64,000 nt of DNA from Alterinioella nitratireducens (lineage in GTDB: Bacteria; Pseudomonadota; Alphaproteobacteria; Rhodobacterales; Rhodobacteraceae), in contig NZ_JABJVX010000012.1 of NCBI RefSeq assembly GCF_013155465.1, positions 1 to 64,000 on the forward strand, in the 5' to 3' direction. Made by a program: the position numbers and the translations under genes. Shown here one piece after another: positions 1-7,535 of this stretch (position 1 is its first letter; every line of letters begins with the position of its first letter). The notes under the pieces were generated by a model. The model was not told where the DNA came from. It searched no databases and was given only the letters and a program-made list of their open reading frames with translations.

Positions 1-14
1 CGTTTCAGTCCCAT
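1..14 (-). CDS. start of an unknown gene, cut by the window edge
   Basis: An ATG at 14-12 opens a leftward reading frame (M-G-L-K...) that leaves the window after four codons. The support is a near-perfect ribosome-binding site, AAAGGAG on the minus strand at 28-22, seven bases before the ATG. It lies about 30 bases downstream of the 132-residue gene in the same direction, so it is probably the next gene of a small operon. Nothing can be said about function. Confidence 0.45.
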
Positions 15-44
15 AGTCAGTCTCCTTTGTTGCAGTAAATGCTA

Positions 45-443
45 TCAAAGGAGCGGCATCAAACCGTGACAGGTCCAATCATATTCATCGTGGATTCCGG
101 TATAGCCGACGGCACCTGCCTCCCCAATAAAACCAATCAAGCTCAAGCCTGGACCCAGTCCGGCTTCACCTGACCAATATATGGTATAATTCTCAGGGTT
201 ATTTGGATCGGCCAGTATCGTGACTGATGTCGTTCCATCCGCGAGCACGCCGCCGCCGCCGCCTCCGACATAGACACCGATCGAGTTAATGCCGCTCATA
301 TTCACACCGGCAGCTATCAATTCGTCTCGGGCACCGGCCACATACTCATCTATATTCAGCAAGATTTCGTCGATCGAATCGGCGAGTCCCTGCGGCATCC
401 AGTCTGGGTTTGTGCTTTCGGAATTTGAGTTTGGACAAGTCAT
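45..443 (-). CDS. unknown 132-residue glycine-rich protein
   Basis: Not recognised. An AAGGAG ribosome-binding site lies six bases before the ATG, which supports a real gene. The N-terminal third is polar and acidic with a predicted helical stretch (about 18-45). The middle has a run of six glycines (about 60-65). The C-terminal half is rich in Gly, Ala and small hydrophobic residues and ends with a single Cys (about 125) in a WTCHG context. There is no N-terminal signal peptide. Composition is AT-richer than the chromosome backbone. It lies in a leftward series of small genes next to an IS element. It could be a small secreted or peptide-type product, but no family assignment is justified. 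Confidence 0.65.
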   Translation of the reverse strand: MTCPNSNSESTNPDWMPQGLADSIDEILLNIDEYVAGARDELIAAGVNMSGINSIGVYVGGGGGGVLADGTTSVTILADPNNPENYTIYWSGEAGLGPGLSLIGFIGEAGAVGYTGIHDEYDWTCHGLMPLL

Positions 444-558
444 ATTGAACTCCTTACCTTGTTACGAAAAAATGCCTGTGGTCTGTAGTTCGAGGGCTAG
501 TGAAGAATTGTTGCGATTACTGAGTATTTCAGAAGTGCAAAAATGGCGAGTGTTAGAG

Positions 559-927
559 TCAAAGGTAAGTCCTAAGCAGAATAAATAATACTAAAACAAT
601 AGCCCATAAAATCAAACTGGTAAATATTGCAATCCACGCCATCAATAAAACTCGTATGAATGAGGCTGTTGGAACTATTCGTATTGAATTCTGCGTCAAG
701 GGCCTCCAGCACATTTCAGTCAAAAAAAAGTAGTTGGTAGCGCCGTAGGCGTTAAGAATTAACCTTCTTCGCGAAGGAGGAGCGCCCGTTGTTTTTTCAT
801 AAAACTCAACAAATTCATCCTTGAAGTTAAACGCCGGGAAAAGAGCAGCAACCAAAATCATCGAACCCCAACCTGAGATGCCTATGATTGCCACAGCTCC
901 GAAAATGAGAAGAAAAAGGGATTTCAT
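559..927 (-). CDS. unknown small membrane protein, two predicted TM segments
   Basis: A 122-residue frame with a hydrophobic N-terminal segment (about residues 3-30), a polar middle containing an Arg-rich patch (PPSRRR, about 51-56), and a second hydrophobic segment near the C-terminus (about 87-118). This suggests a two-TM inner-membrane protein with a central loop. No family is recognised. The ribosome-binding site is weak, so the start is uncertain. It is co-oriented with the 132-residue gene and lies about 115 bases upstream of it. Base composition matches the AT-rich accessory segment rather than the backbone. Confidence 0.5.
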   Translation of the reverse strand: MKSLFLLIFGAVAIIGISGWGSMILVAALFPAFNFKDEFVEFYEKTTGAPPSRRRLILNAYGATNYFFLTEMCWRPLTQNSIRIVPTASFIRVLLMAWIAIFTSLILWAIVLVLFILLRTYL

Positions 928-992
928 TTGTGCATCGTTTTTTTATCATTCGCGTTATTTGTCAGGCATCGACTGCGAAGTCGCGACCACTG

Positions 993-1211
993 TCACGCTT
1001 CGTTGCGCACGGAAGCCATTGAGTTGACCGACAGGATCCCTGGTTCAAATCGACTACCAGCACTTAGAAAAGCTGTTCGACGGGCGCTCGCCTCTTCCGC
1101 GCTCAGCCCTTCAAAGTCCTGCTCATGGAGGCCAATCGGAGTGACATCAAGAGTCCGGCTGATGTTGCCATGGGCACCGACTCGCCAGACCTTATTCGGT
1201 GTTTTATTCAT
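993..1211 (-). CDS. unknown 72-residue protein
   Basis: A short frame with its own translation signals: AAGGAAG lies about ten bases before the ATG, and an in-frame stop (TAA) lies two codons before the ATG. It is therefore not the tail of a longer upstream gene. The product is hydrophilic and basic at the N-terminus, has an acidic-to-Ala/Arg-rich segment in the middle (LSAEEASARR), and has no Cys or TM segment. It begins about 30 bases outside the IS5 terminal repeat, so it could be read from a promoter in or across the element. Function unknown. Confidence 0.5.
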   Translation of the reverse strand: MNKTPNKVWRVGAHGNISRTLDVTPIGLHEQDFEGLSAEEASARRTAFLSAGSRFEPGILSVNSMASVRNEA

Positions 1212-1243
1212 GGATTACCCGCTTCCTTCAAAATCTAACTTGG

Positions 1244-2528
1244 GGGCACCTCGAATTTTTGACTGTTTCCGCCGGCTCGTAAAGCTCATCGCCGCATGAG
1301 GCGCACATTATTTCAGCGGACGCCGCTGTGCGTGTCCCAAGGATGGCGGTCGCCCGCCTTTGAAGTGTTGTGTTTCCGGCCTCACGGCCTGATTTCAACG
1401 CGCCAGGGTCATGCAGGGCGCGGGTTCAGGCGGCGCAACTGGCCGAGACGGCGCATGTTGTAAGCAAGGTTTTTCATCCCGATCTTCGCGCGGGCCCGCA
1501 CCATGCCGATCGTGCGCACCAGCGTGCCGCCCATATCGTTGGCCTGTGCACCGAACACATGCTCGACGCGCACGCGCACCGAGGATTTCGTCCGGTTGCT
1601 GCCGTTGGCCTGCTCGGTCAACGGCTTGCCCCGTTTCCCCTTACGGTGAATGTGGCTTTTCAGCTTTCGCGCGCGCAGCTTGGTCTCCGTCTCCTCGGAC
1701 CGATAGGCCGCATCCGCCCATACGCCGGAGCCGGTATTCCCCTTGATCAGCAGGTGATCCACCGCTTGGCTGTCATGCTGCGCCGCGTCACTGACGTGAT
1801 AGCGCCGCACCAGCTTGTGCTTGCGATCCACATTTACGTGGTTCTTGTAGCCGTAATGGCTCTTGCCATGCTTCTTGGTCCAGCGGGCATCCACGTCCTT
1901 CTGCGATCGCTTGGCCGGCTTGTCAGCCCACGCATCTGGCACCTCGCCGTTCTTGATGGCCTTGTTTTCCTCGCGGCTGTTGTGGTTGCGTGGCACCGGA
2001 ACGATGGACGCATCGAGGATTTGACCACCCCGCGCGATGTAGCCCTGACGCGCCAGATGCCGGTCGAACTGCTGGAACAGTTCCTCCACCTTGCCCGCCT
2101 GCGCCAGCGCCTCGCGATAGAGCCACACCGTCTTTGCATCCGGGACCCGGTCCTCCAGGCCGAGGCCCAGGAACCGCATGAAGGACAGCCGGTCCCGCAC
2201 CTGATACTCGATCTGGTCGTCGGACAGGTTGTAAAGCGCGCTCAGCACCAGCGTCTTGAACATCAGCACCGCGTCAATCGGCTTGCGCCCCGCGCGGGAC
2301 TTGCGCTCCGCATCCGGCTTGCGCCAGACCCGTTCCAGGGTCGGGCGAAATTCCTCCCAGGGCACGACAGCGTCGATCTCGATCAACGGGTCCTTCTTGG
2401 CGTCCAGGCTCGCATAGCGGTCTGAAAGATCAAAGAAGCCCATCTGCGCCATCGACACACCCCCAGCTGCGAAACACCCCAGAAACAATACCCCGTCAGC
2501 AAGGGCAGAGCAATTTTTCGAGGTGCCC
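1244..2528 (-). mobile_element. IS5-family insertion sequence
   Basis: A transposase gene is bounded by a perfect 12-bp inverted repeat: GGGCACCTCGAA at 1244-1255 and its complement TTCGAGGTGCCC at 2517-2528. A looser match continues three to seven bases outward on both sides. The resulting length of about 1.29 kb fits the IS5 family. No matching short target duplication is visible at the two outer edges, so the exact ends are uncertain by a few bases, or one flank has been rearranged. The right end lies inside the reading frame of the SIR2 gene and supplies its last codons and stop. Confidence 0.75.
1409..2452 (-). CDS. IS5-family DDE transposase
   Basis: Encodes a full-length transposase of about 347 residues beginning MAQMGFFDL. 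The N-terminal region has the IS5-type dimerisation/DNA-binding segment, ending in the ALYNLSDDQ and RDRLSFMRFLGL motifs. The catalytic part shows the first Asp in ILDASIV, the second in ADAAYRSEE, and the Glu in RVRVEHVFG. The frame is open further upstream to 2488, but that extra N-terminus is not family-like, so the ATG at 2452 is preferred. No frameshift or stop is present, so the element may still be active. Confidence 0.92.
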   Translation of the reverse strand: MAQMGFFDLSDRYASLDAKKDPLIEIDAVVPWEEFRPTLERVWRKPDAERKSRAGRKPIDAVLMFKTLVLSALYNLSDDQIEYQVRDRLSFMRFLGLGLEDRVPDAKTVWLYREALAQAGKVEELFQQFDRHLARQGYIARGGQILDASIVPVPRNHNSREENKAIKNGEVPDAWADKPAKRSQKDVDARWTKKHGKSHYGYKNHVNVDRKHKLVRRYHVSDAAQHDSQAVDHLLIKGNTGSGVWADAAYRSEETETKLRARKLKSHIHRKGKRGKPLTEQANGSNRTKSSVRVRVEHVFGAQANDMGGTLVRTIGMVRARAKIGMKNLAYNMRRLGQLRRLNPRPA

Positions 2529-3389
2529 GGCAGTTTGTTGTAGTGTAGGAATGCCGCCGGAGCCGAAATCTTTCGCTGTTAGCTCCTGTGCCTGCTTTGG
2601 ATCGATATTCTGAGATTCGTTCGCGAAGAAGTCGAGCAGCGCATCCGTATCACCAATGATTATCTGGAAGCCCAGAGATCTAAAATATGATTCTGCAGCG
2701 GCATCACGTTGCCGTAACTGAATCCATCGCGCCTTGTCCTGAGGGCCGGACGAAAATGTCGTATTCAAAGACTGCAATGCGCCAGCATCTTGGAGAGAGT
2801 ACCCCAAAAAAACTGTTGGAGATTTATTCAGGCAGGAGACAAGGTATTGAAATTGGGTTGGATTATTAGAGAATGCCGAAGCTATTTCGATCGGTGTAAA
2901 CGTAAAGTCAGTATTGGGATAAGTGACGCTACCATGTAACGGAAGGTATTCCACGGCAGTGATGTCACGAAACGTAGCGCCTTGAAGAATCAAGTCGTTG
3001 AGATACTTACCTGACGCTTTTTCGAATACCTTCCCTAAGAGGTCATCAATGTTTGTAGTAAATATCCTCGCTATCGAGAATTTTGATATCGTGTCATATC
3101 TTTCATCGTAATCTCCTACGATGAATCGCTTTTTCAAAAATTCGTTGAACCTGATTCGATCCTTTGATTTGATAACCTGTGATACGAGCGGTAGTTGTTG
3201 TCCAGAAAGCCCTGACTCTGAAAACTCAGCGCAAAGTTCATCAACTAGCTCTTGGCCCGTAGGAAGCGTCTGGCCGATCTTGTTCTCTGCCAATATTGAG
3301 AACCCAGCGCCCACAAATAAGTTGATTTCTTTCTTGAGTGCCGCTTTGAAGCTTGCTTCGTTTTCAATCGTAAGCACAGTGTCCCCCAC
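2496..3389 (-). CDS. SIR2-domain NAD-binding protein, 3' end replaced by IS
   Basis: Starts at a GTG with GGAAG six bases upstream. The SIR2 fold is visible in order: GAGFS (27-31), TTNID (111-115), an LHGS histidine (152), FLGYSLQD (194-201) and a final Rossmann strand (about 241-258). This resembles the SIR2-like NADase modules of antiphage proteins more than the zinc-containing deacylases, because no Cys4 zinc module is seen. Native sequence ends near residue 287. The last ten or so codons and the stop lie inside the IS5 terminal repeat, so a C-terminal domain has probably been lost. Its NAD activity and defence role are inferred from the family only. Composition is AT-rich and foreign-looking. 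Confidence 0.8.
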   Translation of the reverse strand: MGDTVLTIENEASFKAALKKEINLFVGAGFSILAENKIGQTLPTGQELVDELCAEFSESGLSGQQLPLVSQVIKSKDRIRFNEFLKKRFIVGDYDERYDTISKFSIARIFTTNIDDLLGKVFEKASGKYLNDLILQGATFRDITAVEYLPLHGSVTYPNTDFTFTPIEIASAFSNNPTQFQYLVSCLNKSPTVFLGYSLQDAGALQSLNTTFSSGPQDKARWIQLRQRDAAAESYFRSLGFQIIIGDTDALLDFFANESQNIDPKQAQELTAKDFGSGGIPTLQQTAGHLEKLLCPC

Positions 3390-3679
3390 TATTGGCTTCC
3401 GTGAACTTTATGCGAAGAACATGTTCTCTTGCAATGCTTCGCGCCGCGCAGTGCTGGCCTTTCGGCGATTGCAAGGCAATCGCCTGTCGGCAACACATCG
3501 CAGAGGTGATGTGTGAGAGCCCCCCGGCACGGCGATTGGCTGCCTCCTGCGCGACGCTCGGAGGGCGGATGTGTTTGGGGGGTATCGAGCGCTGTCGGTC
3601 GCAAGCTTGATCGCCGCACCGCGGCCCGGCGATGCGCGGCTTTGATGCTGCGTGGAAGCGTGGAGTTTTGCAGTTTCTC
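3390..3679. other. intergenic, no gene recognised
   Basis: About 290 bases between the start of the SIR2 gene and the end of the acyl-CoA synthetase gene. Composition shifts here from AT-rich to the GC-rich backbone, so this is probably the border of the accessory segment. Short frames exist on both strands but none has a good ribosome-binding site or recognisable product. The SIR2 promoter must lie in its left part. No tRNA or integrase gene is seen. Confidence 0.5.
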
Positions 3680-5308
3680 TTACTCCACAACCAGCTTCCG
3701 CAATTCAAACTTCTGGATCTTCCCCGTCGACGTCTTGGGCAGCTCCTGGAACACCACCTGTTTCGGCGTCTTGAAGCCTGCCAGGCGTTCGCGGGCGAAG
3801 GCGATGAGGTCGGCCTCGGTCACCTCGGCGCCTTCCTTCAACTCGACAAACGCGCAGGGCACCTCGCCCCATTTCTCGTCCGGCTTCGCCACCACGGCGC
3901 AGAGCAGGACGGCGGGGTGGTGCATGAGGGCGCCCTCGACCTCGACCGAACTCACGTTCTCGCCGCCCGAAATGATGATGTCCTTGGCGCGGTCGGCGAT
4001 CTGGATGTAGCTGTCGGGATGCTGCACGGCGATGTCGCCGGAGTGGAAATAGCCGCCCCGGAACGCCTCGGCGGTGGCGCGGGGGTTCTTGTAATAGCCC
4101 TTCATCACCGAATTGCCGCGGATCATGACCTCGCCCAGGGTTGCGCCGTCGCGGGGCACCGGGGTCATGTCGTCAGCGGTCACGACCACGGGCTCCATAT
4201 TGGGGAGCGCGACGCCCTGGCGGGCCTTCATCGCGGCGATGTCGTCCTGGGGCAGATCGGCCCAATCCGTATCCTTCCAGACGCATTCGGTGGCGTGGCC
4301 ATAGGTTTCGGTCAGCCCGTAGACCTGGGTGACGTTGAAGCCCATGGTCTCGATCCGGGCCAGCGTGGCGGCGGCGGGTGGCGCGCCGGCGGTGAAGACC
4401 TCGACGGTATGGTCGAAGTCGCGGCGGTCGGCGGGGTTTGCGTTGACGATGGCGTTGAGCACGATGGGGGCACCGCCGAAATGGGTCACGCCCTCATCCG
4501 CGATGGCGTCGTAGATGGCCTTGGCGGTCACGTCGCGGCAGAAGATGGCGGTGCCGCCGAGCGCGGGCAGCATCCAGGTGTGGCACCAGTTGTTGCAGTG
4601 GAAGAAGGGCACGATGGTCAGGAGGCGCGGGTGCAGAATCATGCGCCAGGAAATCGGCGTGCCGAGCGTGATCAGGTAGGCCCCGCGATGGTGGTAGACG
4701 ACGCCCTTGGGCCGCCCGGTGGTGCCGGAGGTGTAGTTGAGCGCGATGGATTCCCATTCATCTTGCGGCATCTGCCAGGGCGCGTCGGGGTCGCCTTCGG
4801 CCAGCAGCTCCTCATAGGTCAGGTGGCGGGTCGAGGCGGGGTAGCCGGCCTGCTCGTCCGGCACCTCGACGATGAGGGGGAGGGTGTCGGCCTCCTGGGC
4901 GCGGATGGCCTCCTCGACCGTGCCGAGGAACTGGGTATCGACGAGGACCACCGCCGCCTCGCCGTGATCGAGGATGTAGGAGATGGTGCCGATATCGAGC
5001 CGCGTGTTGATGGTGTTGAGGACGCCCCCGCAGGCCGGCACGCCGAAGAGCGCCTCGGCCTGGGCGGGGATGTTGGGCATCACGGTGGCGACCACATCGC
5101 CGGGGCGCACGCCACGCGCGGCAAGGGCCGAGGCGAGGCGGGAGACGCGGGCATGGTATTCGGCATAGGTCTTGCGGAACGTGCCGTAGACCAGGGCATC
5201 GTGGGTGGGAAAGACCTGCGCCGCGCGGGCCAGGTGGCTGAGCGGGGTCAGCGGCACGTAATTCGCGGCGCGTTTCTCCAGCCCGGTTTCGTCCTTCATC
5301 CAGCCCAT
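3680..5308 (-). CDS. AMP-forming acyl-CoA synthetase
   Basis: A 542-residue acyl-adenylate/CoA ligase that would activate a fatty or other carboxylic acid with ATP and CoA in the cytoplasm. Core signatures are seen: TSGTTGRPKG (ATP-binding P-loop-like motif, about 195-204), YGLTETYG (about 327-334), the SGDIA/RAKDIIISGGEN hinge region (about 425-450), and the C-terminal catalytic lysine in TSTGKIQKF. Length is typical. GGGAGG lies six bases before the ATG. The LysR gene lies 91 bases upstream in the same direction and may control it. The substrate cannot be read from sequence. A DmdB-like (methylmercaptopropionate) role is possible in this clade but not shown. Confidence 0.9.
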   Translation of the reverse strand: MGWMKDETGLEKRAANYVPLTPLSHLARAAQVFPTHDALVYGTFRKTYAEYHARVSRLASALAARGVRPGDVVATVMPNIPAQAEALFGVPACGGVLNTINTRLDIGTISYILDHGEAAVVLVDTQFLGTVEEAIRAQEADTLPLIVEVPDEQAGYPASTRHLTYEELLAEGDPDAPWQMPQDEWESIALNYTSGTTGRPKGVVYHHRGAYLITLGTPISWRMILHPRLLTIVPFFHCNNWCHTWMLPALGGTAIFCRDVTAKAIYDAIADEGVTHFGGAPIVLNAIVNANPADRRDFDHTVEVFTAGAPPAAATLARIETMGFNVTQVYGLTETYGHATECVWKDTDWADLPQDDIAAMKARQGVALPNMEPVVVTADDMTPVPRDGATLGEVMIRGNSVMKGYYKNPRATAEAFRGGYFHSGDIAVQHPDSYIQIADRAKDIIISGGENVSSVEVEGALMHHPAVLLCAVVAKPDEKWGEVPCAFVELKEGAEVTEADLIAFARERLAGFKTPKQVVFQELPKTSTGKIQKFELRKLVVE

Positions 5309-5399
5309 CGTGGTCCTCCCCCCATTGGTGGGGACGAGTATTGGGCGGGTGGGACGAAAAAGGAAAGGGGGGGAGGGAAGGCGATCTTTCGCGCGGGTC

Positions 5400-6341
5400 T
5401 CAGCCGGAGGGCTGGCAGATCTCCAGCGCCCGGTCGTGGACGGCCCGGTAGGCGTCGATCACCAGGGCGCGGAGCCATTTGCCGCCGGGATCCTGCGACA
5501 GGCGGGCGCTCCAGAAAAAGCGGAATGTGATGTCGGGCAGGTCCACCGGCGGGCGTCTGGCGATCAGGCCGTAGGTGCGCATGGCCTCGGCGATGAAGGG
5601 CGGCACGGTCGTTCCCAGCATGTCGGTGCGGGCCAGCAGCGGCGCGACGCCGGAGAACTCGGGCAGATGCGCGCCGATGCGGCGCTGCAACCCGTCGCGG
5701 GCGACGCGGTCCTCGACGGTCTCGCGCGCGGCGCTGGACAGGCCCACCATCACATGCGGCCAGTCCAGCCAGGCCTGCCTGGTCCAGTTTTCCGCCGCCG
5801 GATGGCCCGCGCGCAGGAAGGTGAGGCGGTGCAGGGTCGGCATCTTCTGCTCCATCAGCCCGTCGGGCAGGGGGCTGTCGGCCCCCAGAAGGGCAAGATC
5901 GACCTGTTCATCCGCCACGGCGGTATAGAGATGTGGGCCCAGGCCCACCCATTCCAGCGATACTCCCGGCGCGTCGCGGTTGATCCGCGCGAAGACCTCG
6001 GCGATGAGGGCCGTGATCGCGGGCACGGCGATGCGGAAGGTGCGGGTGCTGGTCTCGGGATCGAAGGGCTGGGGCGGCGCGACGACGCGCTGGATGCTGC
6101 GCAGGATCGGGCGGACATCCTCGATCAGGGTCCGGGCGAAGGGCGAGGGCTGCATCCGGCCACCGACCTTGACCATCAGCGGATCGCCAAGCTGGTCGCG
6201 CAGCCGCGCCAGCGCGTGGCTGACCGCCGAGGGGGTCTTGTTCAACCTCTCGGCGGCTTTCGCGACGCTGCCCTCGGTCATGAGCGCCTCGAAGGTCACG
6301 AGAAGATTGAGGTCGAGCCGGTGGAGCTGACTGTCAGTCAT
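5400..6341 (-). CDS. LysR-family transcription regulator
   Basis: A 313-residue regulator with the LysR winged helix-turn-helix at the N-terminus (LDLNLLVTFEAL...SVAKAAERLNKTPSAVSHAL, about 7-42) followed by a periplasmic-binding-like effector domain. The open frame extends upstream to a TTG at 6389, but the ATG at 6341 fits the family's usual N-terminus and is chosen. A 17-bp inverted repeat 30 bases upstream of the start fits an autoregulatory LysR site. It lies just upstream of, and co-oriented with, the acyl-CoA synthetase gene, which is a plausible target. The effector is unknown. Confidence 0.9.
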   Translation of the reverse strand: MTDSQLHRLDLNLLVTFEALMTEGSVAKAAERLNKTPSAVSHALARLRDQLGDPLMVKVGGRMQPSPFARTLIEDVRPILRSIQRVVAPPQPFDPETSTRTFRIAVPAITALIAEVFARINRDAPGVSLEWVGLGPHLYTAVADEQVDLALLGADSPLPDGLMEQKMPTLHRLTFLRAGHPAAENWTRQAWLDWPHVMVGLSSAARETVEDRVARDGLQRRIGAHLPEFSGVAPLLARTDMLGTTVPPFIAEAMRTYGLIARRPPVDLPDITFRFFWSARLSQDPGGKWLRALVIDAYRAVHDRALEICQPSG

Positions 6342-6370
6342 GGTGCATGAGATTGCCTCGGGTCGGGCCT

Positions 6371-6387
6371 GTTGAATTCTGTTCAAC
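6371..6387. promoter_or_regulatory. LysR-type palindromic operator candidate
   Basis: GTTGAA-TTCTG-TTCAAC is a perfect 6-bp inverted repeat with a 5-bp spacer and contains the T-N11-A core expected of LysR-family sites. It lies 30 bases upstream of the LysR start and between the two oppositely ending genes, so autoregulation is the simplest reading. Binding is inferred. Confidence 0.5.
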
Positions 6388-6425
6388 AACCCTGCCTGAT
6401 GCGCCGTGCCGGAACAAGCCTCCGG

Positions 6426-7373
6426 TCACAAGCGCCAGCTGAACCCCGTTTCCTGTTCAGATCGTTCCCACAATCTGGTCATGACGGGCTTGTCATGGGC
6501 GTAGGGTTCCAGCGTACCCTTGCCGACAGGGCCACCAGTTTGCATCCACCCCGTGGGACCATGAAGGGCGCGCTGGTCCAACCCGCCCTGGGTCGCGCAC
6601 ATGACTTCCGGGTAAGCGCCTTTTTCGGCGGTCTGCACCAACGGAGTCTTGCTCATCAGCCACCATGTTGCCCGCGTCAAAAGCCCCCCGCTGGTGCTTA
6701 TCAGCGAGGTCGCGGAGGCCCCGGGGTGGCAGACATAGACCCCGACTTTCCTGCCGGCGGCCCTGACCCGGTCCTGCAATTCATAGGCGAACATCATCTG
6801 CGCCAGCTTGCTCTGGCTGTAGGCCGGATTGGCGCGATAGGCCTTGTCCCAGTTCATGTCGTCGAACTGGATCGTCCGGAGCCCCATCCTGTAGCCAAGG
6901 CTGGCCACGACAACGATCCGGCCCATCGACGCCTCGATGCGGTCGAAGAGCATCCCGCCGAGGACGAAATGGCCGTAATGGTTGGTGCCAAGCTGGCTTT
7001 CGAACCCGTCAACGGTAAGCTCTCGCGTCGGCACCTGCGCGATGGCGGCGTTGCAGATCAGCGCGTTGATCCGGGGAACGGTCCTGAGAAGCTCCTCCGC
7101 CGCTGCGCGCACGCTGGCAAGCTCGGCCAGGTCCATGCGGATAAATCCGACCTCGGCGCGCGGCCCGAATTCCTGCTTCATATCCGCGATGGCCCCGGTC
7201 GATTTCTGGGCGCTGCGGTTCAGCATCACCACCGCGGCGCCCTTGGACAGAAGGATGCGCGCGACTTGGAAACCCGCACCGGCATTGGCGCCGGTAATGA
7301 CAAAGGTCTTGCCTGCGAGGGTGCCGAGGTGGTCGGGCGTCCAGCCATCGGGTCCGAATGTCGTGTCTGCCAT
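6426..7373 (-). CDS. short-chain dehydrogenase/reductase
   Basis: A 315-residue classical SDR beginning MADTTFGP. The NAD(P)-binding glycine motif TGANAGAG lies near residue 27, NAA (within CNAAIA) near 106, and the catalytic Tyr and Lys in YSQSKLA near 191-195. It resembles the retinol dehydrogenase/protochlorophyllide-like SDR branch, but the substrate is unknown. The start at 7373 is favoured over the ATG at 7379 because GGAAGGAG is seven bases from the former and only one from the latter. The AraC regulator is divergent across a 160-bp gap, which suggests it controls this gene. Confidence 0.88.
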   Translation of the reverse strand: MADTTFGPDGWTPDHLGTLAGKTFVITGANAGAGFQVARILLSKGAAVVMLNRSAQKSTGAIADMKQEFGPRAEVGFIRMDLAELASVRAAAEELLRTVPRINALICNAAIAQVPTRELTVDGFESQLGTNHYGHFVLGGMLFDRIEASMGRIVVVASLGYRMGLRTIQFDDMNWDKAYRANPAYSQSKLAQMMFAYELQDRVRAAGRKVGVYVCHPGASATSLISTSGGLLTRATWWLMSKTPLVQTAEKGAYPEVMCATQGGLDQRALHGPTGWMQTGGPVGKGTLEPYAHDKPVMTRLWERSEQETGFSWRL

Positions 7374-7535
7374 TGTCATGCTCCTTCCAGCACGGGTCGA
7401 GGGGGCGTGCGGTTTCAACCTGCAATGTGAGATAGCTCTCAGGTCCGTCAAAAAACGGGCGATATTGGCGCGTATACTTGCCTGATTGTATCGGTTGGGT
7501 TGTTGCGGGTGGTGGATCTGCGCTACTTTGGCGGC

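Noticed and set aside
993-1211. Possibility that the 72-residue frame is the lost C-terminus of the SIR2 protein
   Set aside because: It has an in-frame stop two codons before its ATG and its own AAGGAAG, so it is an independent gene.
3680-5308. Firm naming of the synthetase as dmdB and the dehydrogenase at 14302-16077 as dmdC
   Set aside because: Family-level similarity is plausible in this clade, but there is no dmdA or dmdD neighbour and no diagnostic motif that can be read by eye.
5340-5399. Further copy of the dispersed repeat near the synthetase start
   Set aside because: On the minus strand an AATACTC-type block and G-runs occur, but block order and length do not match well enough to call it.
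3632-5530. 632-residue plus-strand frame
   Set aside because: Antisense to the acyl-CoA synthetase.
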